Shown: positions 31,583-39,034, counted from the stretch's first letter. The stretch: DNA of 64,000 bases from Fusobacterium varium (GCA_002356455.1 AP017970.1:1-64000), one strand, 5' to 3'. The notes: a model not told the origin generated them from the letters alone. Numbers and translations are program-made.

Positions 31583-32920
31583 ATGGGAGAGATAATTAAG
31601 TATCATAATGATATGAATAAAGTTAGTTTTGCAGGGTTTAAGGAAAAAGAATTAGACTTATTTTTTTCAATATGTCAAAAGATGAAAGAAAAAGGAACAA
31701 ATGAAGTTATATTTTCTTTTGCTGAACTTCGCCAAGTTTCACAATATACTAATAGAAGTGTAGAAAGGCTTTATTCTGATTTAGATAAAGTCTATAAAAA
31801 AATGTTAGAACTTAATTTAAAATATGAAGATGATAAAGAAATAAGAAGATTTGTTTTATTTAATAGATATGTTATCAAAAAGGAAGAGAAAATCATACTG
31901 ATAAAATCAAGTGAAGATTTTGAATATGTTTTAAATAATTTAATTGGTAATTTTACAAAATTTGATTTAATTGAATTTGTAAGTTTAAAAAGCATATATT
32001 CTAAGAATATGTTTAAGTTATTAAAGCAATGGGAAAGTAAAAAAGAACGTAAATTTGAAATAGAAGAATTTAGGCATTTACTTGCAATACCAGAAAAATA
32101 TAGAATGTCAATAATAGATTTAAAAGTTTTAAAACCAATTATGGCAGAGTTACCACGATATTTTCCTAAATTAAAACTTGAAAAAATTAAAACAGGAAGA
32201 AAAGTAACAGAATTGAAGTTTACTTGGAATTTTAAAAAAGAAAATATAGATATTGAAGAAACTCAAGAAGAAATTAAAATATCTGAAAAATTGAATAAGG
32301 CAATAGAAAAAGCTAAAAAGAATAGATTCATAACAAATCTTTTTACAGATGAAAATATAGAGAAACTTCTTAATAGATTTGAAGAAAATACACTTATAAA
32401 AGGTTTAAATGCTTGTTATAAGGATATACAGAAAGATATAAAGTCTTTAAATTATCTTATAAAAGCAATAGAAACAGCAGCAGGAAAGAAAACTAAAAAA
32501 ATTGTAGTTGAGAAGGAAAAAGAAACGGATCAGGAAAAAATCAAACCAGATTCAAAAGAAAAAGTACCTACAGTACAAAAAATAAAAGTATTAGAAAGTG
32601 AACTGAAAAAAGCCTACAAACACTATCTTAAAAAAAATAAATTATCTGATAATCCTTTCACTAAGAAAGCTTTTACAATGAATTATGAGATTGTTGAAAA
32701 AATTGAATTATCAGAAAAGCTAAAAAAGTTAATAAAAGAAAATTCTATAACAGAAGAAGATATAATAGATGGGATAAGTGCAGGATATGAAAGAGAAGAT
32801 GTTATTGAAATATTAGCAGATGATAGATCTTATAAACCATCGCCAGAAGAACTTCAAAAAGAATATGAAGAGTTCCTGGCATGGAAAAAATGGAATGAAG
32901 AAAGAGAAAAACAAAAGTAA
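31583..32920 (+). CDS. repB: Rep_3-family plasmid replication initiator
   Basis: A 445-aa initiator. Residues ~1-215 contain the two winged-helix halves of Rep_3 proteins: FAELRQVSQYTNRSVERLYSD in the first half, then SLKSIYSKNMFKLLKQWESK and EEFRHLLAIPEKYR in the second. A long charged C-terminal extension (residues ~225-445) is larger than in most RepB proteins. The ATG at 31583 has GGGGGAA 5 nt upstream; the ATG at 31571 has no ribosome site. It binds the iterons directly upstream. Confidence 0.9.
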   Translation: MGEIIKYHNDMNKVSFAGFKEKELDLFFSICQKMKEKGTNEVIFSFAELRQVSQYTNRSVERLYSDLDKVYKKMLELNLKYEDDKEIRRFVLFNRYVIKKEEKIILIKSSEDFEYVLNNLIGNFTKFDLIEFVSLKSIYSKNMFKLLKQWESKKERKFEIEEFRHLLAIPEKYRMSIIDLKVLKPIMAELPRYFPKLKLEKIKTGRKVTELKFTWNFKKENIDIEETQEEIKISEKLNKAIEKAKKNRFITNLFTDENIEKLLNRFEENTLIKGLNACYKDIQKDIKSLNYLIKAIETAAGKKTKKIVVEKEKETDQEKIKPDSKEKVPTVQKIKVLESELKKAYKHYLKKNKLSDNPFTKKAFTMNYEIVEKIELSEKLKKLIKENSITEEDIIDGISAGYEREDVIEILADDRSYKPSPEELQKEYEEFLAWKKWNEEREKQK

Positions 32921-32927
32921 AATAAAT

Positions 32928-32966
32928 AAAAAGGGAAAACTACAATATTAGGTTTTCCCTTTTATA
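32928..32966. terminator. Bidirectional terminator between repB and the membrane gene
   Basis: AAAGGGAAAAC/GTTTTCCCTTT stem with A-rich left and T-rich right flanks, between convergent genes. Confidence 0.8.
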
Positions 32967-32980
32967 TTACTTTCAAATTT

Positions 32981-33244
32981 TTAATAATGATTGAAATAGG
33001 CAAATCCGAGTACTCCAAAAACGAAAATTAAATAAATTACAAGCAATATAGCAAAGATTACGAGATAAGCTATTAAAAAATTTTTTAAGTTTTTGTTTGT
33101 TTTATCAGAAACTAACCATATAATCCACATTACTATATTTACAATAGGAATTATCATTATTATGTGTATTTTTAACCAATCTTTTATTCTTAAAACTTTT
33201 TCATTTTCTTTCACTTTATAATTGTTTATATCCATATTTTCCAT
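32981..33244 (-). CDS. Small two-helix membrane protein, paralogue of 61198-61407
   Basis: An 87-aa protein with two hydrophobic helices separated by SDKTNKNLKNF. It shares the pattern IIPxxNIxMWxxWL, then TNxNLKNxLI, with the protein at 61198-61407, so the two are paralogues. AAGGAG precedes the ATG. The family is not recognised; both lie alone beside replication or decayed regions. Confidence 0.7.
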   Translation of the reverse strand: MENMDINNYKVKENEKVLRIKDWLKIHIIMIIPIVNIVMWIIWLVSDKTNKNLKNFLIAYLVIFAILLVIYLIFVFGVLGFAYFNHY

Positions 33245-33271
33245 ATCAAAACTCCTTTAGTATTTTTAAAA

Positions 33272-33547
33272 TTATTTAATTTTTTCTGAAAGAGCTTTAC
33301 CAGCTTTAAATTTAACTGCTTTTTTAGCTTCTACTTTCATTTCTTTTCCAGTTTGAGGATTTCTACAAGTTCTAGCAGCTCTTTCTACAACTTCAAATTT
33401 TCCAAATCCAAGAAAAGTAATTTCTTCTCCTTTTAGTAATCCTTCTTCAATAACATTTAAAAAGGCAGCAGCTTTTCTTTCAGCGTCTGCTTTAGTTTCA
33501 AATTCTCCTTTTGCAAAGTATAAATCAATAAATTCTTTTTTAGTCAT
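33272..33547 (-). CDS. hup: HU-family DNA-binding protein
   Basis: A 91-aa histone-like protein. ITFLGFGKFEVVERAART and the arm motif CRNPQTGKEMKVEAKK are the HU/IHF signature, and the C-terminus KFKAGKALSEKI is standard. It dimerises and bends DNA; next to repB and parA it may assist replication or partition complexes. AGGAGGTC precedes the ATG. A second, divergent HU-like protein is encoded at 47328-47639. Confidence 0.95.
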   Translation of the reverse strand: MTKKEFIDLYFAKGEFETKADAERKAAAFLNVIEEGLLKGEEITFLGFGKFEVVERAARTCRNPQTGKEMKVEAKKAVKFKAGKALSEKIK

Positions 33548-33699
33548 TATGACCTCCTGTTGTAATGTAATTAAAATTTGCTTACATAAGAATTATAAGG
33601 TGAAAATAAGAAGAAAGTCAAATAAAAAAATAGTAATATTTTATAAAAGGAAAGAAGAATAACTATATTTTAGTAAAAAAGTTCAATTTATATATAATA

Positions 33700-33727
33700 A
33701 ACTAAGTCGACCATAGTCGAGTTAGTT
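33700..33727 (+). repeat. parS: parS-like site 1
   Basis: A 28-nt imperfect palindrome, half-sites AACTAAGTCGAC and GTCGAGTTAGTT around CATA. It is the first of four copies (also 33904, 34115 and 35323) flanking the parA locus. A TATAAT (about 33693) overlaps its left edge, so ParA/ParB binding could also repress transcription. Confidence 0.85.
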
Positions 33728-33794
33728 ATGAAAAATGAAAAAAATCATTTTTCGGGTAGACAAAACAAAAAAAATAATGTATAATAATTTTAGA

Positions 33795-33870
33795 TAAAGA
33801 AAAAAGCTATTTTGCTGGTAACAAAATAGCTTCTTAAATGATATAAAATATCATATGCTTTACATGATTA
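33795..33870 (-). ncRNA. Candidate small RNA between parS sites 1 and 2
   Basis: A minus-strand promoter TTGAAA-17-TATAAT (about 33873-33901) is followed by a small hairpin ATGATA/TATCAT. A strong 11-bp terminator AAGCTATTTTG/CAAAATAGCTT (33804-33832) with six T on the minus strand comes next. The predicted RNA is ~70 nt with no ORF. It could be a copy-control, partition or antitoxin RNA; no target was found by eye. Confidence 0.55.
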
Positions 33871-33903
33871 TATCATTCTTTATCTAATATTTCAATAGTA
33901 AAA

Positions 33904-33931
33904 AACTAACTCGACTATGGTCGACTTAGTT
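33904..33931 (-). repeat. parS: parS-like site 2
   Basis: The same 28-nt element as site 1, in inverted orientation. It lies 25 bp before the ATG of the 45-aa gene. Confidence 0.85.
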
Positions 33932-33956
33932 ACATAATTTAATGGAGAGTGATATA

Positions 33957-34094
33957 ATGAAACTATCAGAACTAAACAATTTTATAATGGAAATAATCAA
34001 AAAAGTAAATTCACATGAAAAAGAGATTGTAAGCTATGAAAAAGTAACTAAAATGAAATATTCAGAATTAGAATTACTATTACATGAGAATTAA
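33957..34094 (+). CDS. Small protein between parS sites
   Basis: A 45-aa hydrophilic helical protein (KLSELNNFIMEIIKKVNSHE, ending MKYSELELLLHEN). GGAGAG lies 8 nt before the ATG. It is boxed in by parS sites 2 and 3 and is probably co-transcribed with parA. No family is recognised; a small regulator of partition is a fair guess. Confidence 0.5.
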   Translation: MKLSELNNFIMEIIKKVNSHEKEIVSYEKVTKMKYSELELLLHEN

Positions 34095-34114
34095 TTCTCT
34101 TTATCATGGTAAAC

Positions 34115-34142
34115 AACTAACTCGACTATGGTCGACTTAGTT
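34115..34142 (-). repeat. parS: parS-like site 3
   Basis: The same 28-nt element and orientation as site 2, ending 25 bp before the parA ATG. Confidence 0.85.
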
Positions 34143-34167
34143 GTTTTATGATTAAAGGAGAGCAATA

Positions 34168-35322
34168 ATGGAAATTGAAAAGAAAGTAAAAGTTAATTTA
34201 AGCTATAAAAAAGATAAAAGATTGTCATTTGCTAGAATAAATTTAATAAAAGAATATTTAGAAGTTTTAGGTTTAAATGAAGAGAATAGAAATGTTGAAA
34301 TACTCTATGAAGAGAAAGTAATTCAATTAAAAAAAGTAAATGATAAATCTAAAAGGATAACTAGGGTAAGTTATGAAAAATCTAAAAATAATTTTAAGTT
34401 CTGTATTCCTCTACCAATAGTTAGGGAATGGGAATTAGAAAAAGAAGGAAACAATAATGTTATTATAGATAAAAAAGAAGATTATATAGAAATCAGGAGG
34501 GAAAAAATGACCATAGAGAGCAATAAAAAGAAAAAGGGGAAATTCTATATAGTAAAAGTTGCAAAAGGTGGAAGTGGAAAAACTTTAGTAGCTGTAACCC
34601 TAGCTTATTTATTAGCATTAATAAAAAAATACAGAGTAGCAATTTTTTCTACAGATACCCAAAACGACCATTTATATAATTTGCTTTCTTTAGAAGAAGT
34701 TGCTGAAAGAGGAAAGAAGATAATTAAAGTAGAAGATGATGGAGATATAAGTATAACCAAAGGATTAAAAACTTTGGTAATAAAAGAAGGAAATTATGAG
34801 GATTTTATAATTAATGCTAGAGAAAATTTAGATGTAATTCCTTTAGAAAGTGATATTTTTAATTTTAAAACTAGAAAAGAAATAAATGAATTTCAAAAAT
34901 TTAAAGAAAAATTTCCAATGTTTATAGAAAAATTAAAAGAAAATTATGATATTATAATAGGTGATGGAATACCAGTTTTAAATATAGATGACTTCGCTGT
35001 AAACTGTGCTGACAAAGTTATTATTCCAGTAACAGCAGATGAAGCGACAATAAAAGGAGCTATAAGAATGGTTCAATCAATAGGGGTAGATAAAATACAT
35101 GCTATTCTTGTAAATAAATATAGAAATACATCAACTAGGAATTATTTCTTAGATGAATTGAAAGAAAAAATAGGTAAAACAGATATAATTTTTCCAGAAC
35201 CAGTAAAGGAGCTATCTCAAATAGAGCAGTTGATAAAAAATAAGAAAACATTATTTGAAAGTAAAAGTAAATATTTGAAAGAAGCTCAAATTTCTTTTAT
35301 AGATATAGCAAAAGAAATGTAA
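34168..35322 (+). CDS. parA: ParA partition ATPase with N-terminal AbrB-like domain
   Basis: A 384-aa protein. Residues ~115-384 are a ParA/MinD ATPase: KGGSGKT deviant Walker A at 133-139 (Lys133 signature, Lys138), FSTDTQND, IIGDGIPVLNIDDFAV, and IIPVTADEATIKG. Residues ~1-112 are an added region whose end (CIPLPIVREWELEKEG, then VIIDKKEDYIEIRRE) looks like an AbrB/SpoVT swapped-hairpin DNA-binding fold. The fusion could bind the parS palindromes itself. An in-frame ATG at residue 114 has its own AGGAGGG, so a ParA-only form is likely also made. GGAGAG precedes the first ATG. Confidence 0.88.
   Translation: MEIEKKVKVNLSYKKDKRLSFARINLIKEYLEVLGLNEENRNVEILYEEKVIQLKKVNDKSKRITRVSYEKSKNNFKFCIPLPIVREWELEKEGNNNVIIDKKEDYIEIRREKMTIESNKKKKGKFYIVKVAKGGSGKTLVAVTLAYLLALIKKYRVAIFSTDTQNDHLYNLLSLEEVAERGKKIIKVEDDGDISITKGLKTLVIKEGNYEDFIINARENLDVIPLESDIFNFKTRKEINEFQKFKEKFPMFIEKLKENYDIIIGDGIPVLNIDDFAVNCADKVIIPVTADEATIKGAIRMVQSIGVDKIHAILVNKYRNTSTRNYFLDELKEKIGKTDIIFPEPVKELSQIEQLIKNKKTLFESKSKYLKEAQISFIDIAKEM
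34495..34509 (+). promoter_or_regulatory. Internal ribosome-binding site and ATG inside parA
   Basis: AGGAGGG at 34495-34501 is spaced 5 nt from the in-frame ATG at 34507 (codon 114), exactly at the junction of the AbrB-like and ATPase regions. It would yield a 271-aa ATPase without the DNA-binding domain. Confidence 0.6.
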
Positions 35323-35350
35323 AACTAAGTCGACCATAGTCGAGTTAGTT
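35323..35350 (+). repeat. parS: parS-like site 4
   Basis: A copy identical in orientation to site 1, starting one base after the parA stop and ending 25 bp before the next gene. Confidence 0.85.
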
Positions 35351-35375
35351 TATTCTAAAGGAGGACAAAATAATA

Positions 35376-36125
35376 ATGAAAGAAGAAAAAAAAGTAAAAC
35401 AAACAACAGATTATTTTGGAGATTTATTAAAAGAAAGAGAAAATAAAAATAATAATAATGTAGAAATTAAAGAGATTATAAAAGAAGTTGAAGTAATAAA
35501 AGAGGTAGTAAAAGAAGTACCAGCAGAAAATAGTTTATGCAAAGTTCAAGAAATGAAAGAACTTTTAAAAATTGATAAAAATATTTTTGGTTCTCTAACA
35601 ACTGATAATGAAATAATAAATTTTTTAGAAGCAAAAACTTTTGAAATGACAAAATTAAAAACTAGTGGAACTTTATATTTTGGAAAAATTTTATCAGAAG
35701 TAGCGAAAGAATTAGGAAAAAAAGGAAGTCCAGATGGATTGTACACAAGATTTTTAGAAATAAATGGATTTAAAAAAGATTCTGCATTACAACATAGAAA
35801 AAAATATGAATTATGGGAAAATGCCAAATCAGATAGAACAAAACAAATTATAGCTTTATTATCTTTGAAAGATTGTGAAAAGCTTTATAAAGTACCAGAG
35901 TTACTAATAGATATTGAAGAAAATAAGACAATTACTTTAGAAGAGGTAAAAAATCTTTTAAGTCCATCAAAACAAATAACAGAAAAAACAGAAAATGAGA
36001 TAGAGGAATTTGACTTTAATATAATGCTAAGTTTTCAAGAAAAATTTGAAAAATTAGAAGAAAGTAAAAAACAAGAAGTAACAAAACTTTTATTGAAAAT
36101 AGAAAGAATTATGGAAGCAAATTAA
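35376..36125 (+). CDS. ParB-position partition partner, non-canonical
   Basis: A 249-aa protein following parA and preceded by AAGGAGGAC. The N-terminus includes YFGDLLKERENK and a Val/Glu/Lys-rich helix (EVIKEVVKEVP). The middle contains LYTRFLEINGFKKDSALQHR, which looks like a DNA-binding helical segment. There is no recognisable canonical ParB (CTPase, KorB-type) domain. By position and the flanking parS sites it should be the centromere-binding partner or adaptor of ParA. Confidence 0.6.
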   Translation: MKEEKKVKQTTDYFGDLLKERENKNNNNVEIKEIIKEVEVIKEVVKEVPAENSLCKVQEMKELLKIDKNIFGSLTTDNEIINFLEAKTFEMTKLKTSGTLYFGKILSEVAKELGKKGSPDGLYTRFLEINGFKKDSALQHRKKYELWENAKSDRTKQIIALLSLKDCEKLYKVPELLIDIEENKTITLEEVKNLLSPSKQITEKTENEIEEFDFNIMLSFQEKFEKLEESKKQEVTKLLLKIERIMEAN

Positions 36126-36129
36126 AAAA

Positions 36130-36162
36130 GGAGGTAATCTTAAAAAGGTTACCTCTCTTTTA
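36130..36162 (+). terminator. Terminator of the par operon
   Basis: GAGGTAATCTT/AAGGTTACCTC stem with a T-rich tail, 5 bp after the stop codon. Confidence 0.8.
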
Positions 36163-36166
36163 TTAT

Positions 36167-36517
36167 TTAAAGCATTTCTTCTAAATCTTCAAACAATCCA
36201 TAATCTTTCAATTTTTCATATTCTTGAAAATCTAAATCTGTATCAATAATTACAGTACCAAAATAATTTGATCCTCTTTTACTTTTGGAAAGATATGTTT
36301 CTTCTGGTATGTCATATTGATATAAAGAATAAAAATAAATATCAGGATATTTTTTTAAAAGTTCTTTATTTACTTCATCATTTATATATAAATCTGTAAA
36401 AACTCCATTTATTTCTTTAGAATTAAGTTCAATATTAATTCCTTTGTAACCATTAATAAAATCTTTAGAAATTTTTCTTAACTCTTCACTTACTAACATT
36501 ATTTTTTCAATTCTCAT
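36167..36517 (-). CDS. Hypothetical cytoplasmic protein
   Basis: A 116-aa acidic protein with the N-terminus MRIEKIMLVSEELRKISKD and an acidic C-terminus (YEKLKDYGLFEDLEEML). GGAGGTAAA lies 7 nt before the ATG at 36517; an ATG five codons earlier overlaps that ribosome site and is rejected. No family is recognised. It lies downstream of the frameshifted gene at 36580-37091 on the same strand. Confidence 0.6.
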   Translation of the reverse strand: MRIEKIMLVSEELRKISKDFINGYKGINIELNSKEINGVFTDLYINDEVNKELLKKYPDIYFYSLYQYDIPEETYLSKSKRGSNYFGTVIIDTDLDFQEYEKLKDYGLFEDLEEML

Positions 36518-36544
36518 ATATTTTACCTCCAATAATTTATTTTG

Positions 36545-36571
36545 TGAGAGTAATACTTTTAGTATTACTCT
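36545..36571. terminator. Hairpin between two minus-strand genes
   Basis: GAGAGTAATACT/AGTATTACTCTC stem followed on the plus strand by CTTATTTTT. It lies just beyond the stop of the pseudogene and may act on either strand. Confidence 0.5.
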
Positions 36572-36579
36572 CTTATTTT

Positions 36580-37091
36580 TTATCTATATAAAATATTTGG
36601 TAGTTGGTTTAAAGAAACATTATTAAATTCAATATTAACTTTATTATTTTTAAAATATTTAATATCATACAAGTCTTTGTCTAAACTTTTTCCATTAAGT
36701 AAAATTTTTATATATCTATCTTTTTTTATTGAGTAAAATTTAATTCCACCTCTTTGAGCAAATCCTCCTAAAATTTCTACTCTATCAATATCTGAATGAA
36801 ATTTATCAGAAATTTGAGAACAGTTTCCTAGCTCTTGAATGATAATCTGACCTTGTAGTTTACGATAATTGTATTCTTGTTGTATTAAGGAAGATGGAGC
36901 TATTTCTTTATATTCATTTTCAGGAAGAATATTATCAATATTTTCTTCTTTATTGTGTAAAATTATATAGTAGTAATTTTCTAAATATTTAACTGTGTAT
37001 ATAGCTTCTTTATGATAGAATTTTCTCTCATAAAAATAGCTATAACATCATGTTTCAGACTATCAGCTTCTTTTGTTCTGTACCATTTCAT
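36580..37091 (-). pseudogene. Frameshifted hypothetical gene
   Basis: From ATG (37089-37091, AAGGAG upstream) the frame reads KWYRTKEADSLKHDVIAIF and then stops early. Continuing in another frame gives a clean run (YERKFYHKEAIYTVKYLE, later FAQRGGIKFYSIKKDR, ending QLPNILYR). Adding one T to the run of five T in the ATTTTTATG stretch (about 37030) restores a single ~170-aa frame. The deletion is either real, a slipped-strand switch or a sequencing error. The family is unknown. Confidence 0.7.
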
Positions 37092-37266
37092 TTTTACCAC
37101 TCCTTATTTTTTTATTTTTTAAAACTATATGTTTTTTTTGAGCCTGAAAAAGATCTTTTATCTTTTAATTTTTTCAATGCTATATAAATCTAAGTAAAAA
37201 TTTTTTATTCTTTTGCCAATTTCCATATAGTTCTATGTGTTTTCTCCGTCGCCTTGAAATCCAACA

Positions 37267-37392
37267 AGCAAATTTGGAAAAAATAAAGTCAAAATTTCCG
37301 CAGGAACAAAAAATAAAAATTTTATAAGCTACAGAGTGGCCAAGTAAAAGTTTTATTTTTTGCTTGATTTTTACTTTATTAAAAATTTGCTA
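37267..37392. repeat. Large nested inverted repeat
   Basis: Outer arms 37267-37295 and 37366-37392 pair imperfectly over ~25 bp. Inner arms 37308-37324 and 37345-37361 pair over 17 bp with one mismatch, around a loop with GCTACAGAGTGGCCAAG. No ORF is inside. It could be a structured RNA or a single-strand origin. The surrounding gap 37092-37690 otherwise holds only the leader of the peptide gene at 37691. Confidence 0.4.
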
Positions 37393-37463
37393 AGATGAAA
37401 GGCAGCGAGGGAGAGATAGAACTGTAAGGAAATAAAGAAGAAAAATAAGAACTTAGAGCAGCA

Positions 37464-37491
37464 TTGAAAAAATTTTAGATTATTTTATAAA
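37464..37491 (+). promoter_or_regulatory. Promoter of module D peptide
   Basis: TTGAAA (37464-37469), 16 bp, TATAAA (37486-37491). The expected transcript begins at the inverted repeat GAATCTTAGTATA (37501-37513). Confidence 0.5.
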
Positions 37492-37500
37492 AGATTTAAG

Positions 37501-37628
37501 GAATCTTAGTATAATAAAGTATAGGAAGAAAATTAATTATATAATTTAAAAAAAATTAGCTCATAGACTATAAAAATAGACATAATATAAGTGAGATGAA
37601 AATTTATATTTATACTGAGATTCTTCCT
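37501..37628 (+). promoter_or_regulatory. Folded leader of module D peptide
   Basis: GAATCTTAGTATA (37501-37513) pairs with TATACTGAGATTC (37611-37623) with one G-U. The adjacent AGGAAGAA (37523-37530) can pair with TTCTTCCT (37621-37628). The two pairings compete for the same 3' arm, which suggests a switchable leader. Confidence 0.45.
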
Positions 37629-37690
37629 AAATAAAATTTAAAAAGAAGGTATTGAAAATAGAAAAACTAAATATGAACGGAGGTGAGAAA

Positions 37691-37780
37691 ATGAAAAAGT
37701 TAAAATTTATACTAAACCATATTTTTTTACCTATTATAACAAGTTTAATAGGAGGTTATATTTTACTTATTATGTTATAG
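37691..37780 (+). CDS. Candidate Fst-like type I toxin peptide, module D
   Basis: A 29-aa hydrophobic peptide: KKLKFILNHIFLPIITSLIG and then GYILLIML. A basic start, a Pro-Ile motif followed by Gly and one membrane helix recall Fst/Ldr-type plasmid toxins, although the usual charged tail is missing. The ribosome site CGGAGGTGAG is very strong. An in-frame ATG six codons upstream would bury that site. Its own promoter, long folded leader and downstream hairpin suggest a self-contained toxin-like unit. No antisense RNA was pinned down. Confidence 0.5.
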   Translation: MKKLKFILNHIFLPIITSLIGGYILLIML

Positions 37781-37839
37781 GAAACTGAATTTATTTAGCT
37801 ATTTCAATTAAAGGAGAAATAATGAATAAAAAAATAAAA

Positions 37840-37875
37840 AGTAGGAATGAATTTTATTATATTCCTACTTTTTTA
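37840..37875. terminator. Bidirectional terminator after module D
   Basis: AGTAGGAAT/ATTCCTACT stem (37840-37848/37861-37869) with A-rich left and T-rich right flanks, just before the left end of the IS element. Confidence 0.75.
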
Positions 37876-38005
37876 TTGTATAAAAAAACCACTTGCTAAG
37901 CGAGTGGTACAAAAAAGCCGGAAGGCTATGCTTAGAAAATAAAAGCTCCTTTGATATAATTAATTAGGTTTGCCGGCCGATTAACTAATCAAAGGAGGTC
38001 ATAAA

Positions 38006-38467
38006 ATGTATGACAATAATAGTCTATCACATATAACATGGAATTGTAAATATCATATCATATTCGCACCAAAATATAGAAGGCAGGTAATATATGGAAA
38101 AATCAAAGGAGATATAGGGCAGATATTAAGAAAACTCTGCGAATTTAAAGGAGTAGAAATAATAGAGGCTAATGCCTGTAAAGACCATATACATATGTTG
38201 GTAAGTATACCTCCGAAAATAAGCATATCAAGTTTTATGGGATATTTGAAAGGGAAAAGTTCATTGATGATATTTGATAAACATGCAAATTTAAAATATA
38301 AATATGGGAATAGACATTTTTGGTGTAGAGGATATTATGTTGATACAGTAGGAAGAAATAAAGAAAGGATCGCAAAATATATAAGAGAACAGTTGCAAGA
38401 AGATATAGCAAATGATCAATTGACATTGAAAGAGTATATAGATCCTTTCGGAGAAAAAACAAACTAA
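38006..38467 (+). CDS. tnpA: IS200/IS605-family Y1 HUH transposase TnpA
   Basis: A 153-aa transposase. KYHIIFAPKYRRQVIYG is the usual start, DHIHMLVSIPP holds the HUH motif, and the GYYVDTVGRN segment has the catalytic tyrosine. Full length for the family and apparently intact. It transposes single-stranded DNA, often at replication forks. AAAGGAGG lies ahead of the ATG. Confidence 0.95.
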   Translation: MYDNNSLSHITWNCKYHIIFAPKYRRQVIYGKIKGDIGQILRKLCEFKGVEIIEANACKDHIHMLVSIPPKISISSFMGYLKGKSSLMIFDKHANLKYKYGNRHFWCRGYYVDTVGRNKERIAKYIREQLQEDIANDQLTLKEYIDPFGEKTN

Positions 38468-38471
38468 AGCA

Positions 38472-38570
38472 CACCAGCTACTTAAGTAGCTGAATGAAGA
38501 ATTACGCGGTTGGCAAACCATTCAGTAAGGCTTAAGCCTAAGCTAGTACCATACCCTTATAGGGTGGAGC
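38472..38570 (+). other. Structured right-end segment of the IS
   Basis: About 100 bp between the tnpA stop and the terminal hairpin contain the palindrome CAGCTACTTAAGTAGCTG and GGCTTAAGCC. In relatives that carry tnpB this zone encodes the guide (omega) RNA scaffold. Here tnpB is absent, so a remnant or a relaxed right-end structure is possible. Confidence 0.35.
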
Positions 38571-38597
38571 AAACCACCACTTGAAGTGGTGGTTTGT

Positions 38598-39013
38598 GAT
38601 TATTTGTATGAAAGTTTCTTCTATTCTATAAAGATGGTTACTACCTTCAAGCGGACCTATTAAATAAAATTTATTATCTTTTTTATAGATATATCTCATA
38701 TTGTAAGGAAAATTTCGTAATTTTTTTCAAGGTCTTTTATGCTTTGAAGCCAAAATAAATCAGGATTTTTATTATATGAATGTTCACAAATGCTATATTC
38801 AATAATATCATATTGAATGATAATTACTGATAAAGCAAAAAAATGTCTCATATGGAAAATATAGTGGAATTTCCTTAGAACCAACTTTTGAAAAAGGAAA
38901 AATAACATAATATTCTTCGTTTTTCTCTACACATTTTGGCTTTTTCAATATCCATGGTTCACCATTTTTTATATACTTTTCTTTAAGATAATTTTTTCAA
39001 CAATATTATTCAT
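38598..39013 (-). pseudogene. Decayed gene truncated by the IS element
   Basis: Starting at ATG (39011-39013), protein-like text continues through at least three frames: IKNGEPWILKKPKCVEKNEE, then YDIIEYSICEHSYNKNPDLF, then KKDNKFYLIGPLEGSNHLY. The text ends at the right end of the IS. The product is unknown. No continuation was found on the other side of the IS, so a deletion probably accompanied insertion. Confidence 0.65.
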
Positions 39014-39034
39014 TTGAAATTATCTCTTAATTAT

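Larger units (their letters stand above)
37888..38595 (+). mobile_element. IS200/IS605-type insertion sequence, single-gene
   Basis: The element is bounded by subterminal hairpins: ACCACTTGC-TAA-GCGAGTGGT at 37888-37908, and AAACCACCACTT/AAGTGGTGGTTT at 38571-38595. These are the structures that Y1 transposases recognise at single-stranded ends. It carries only tnpA and no tnpB. The exact cleavage sites cannot be set. It truncates a decayed minus-strand gene on its right. Confidence 0.8.

Noticed and set aside
33700-34142. parS copies as IS or recombinase sites
   Set aside because: All four copies lie only within the par locus, are palindromic and sit at a fixed distance before genes, which fits partition sites better.
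37823-37899. 25-aa ORF with AAAGGAG site before the IS
   Set aside because: It runs through a strong terminator hairpin into the IS left end, so the open frame is probably accidental.
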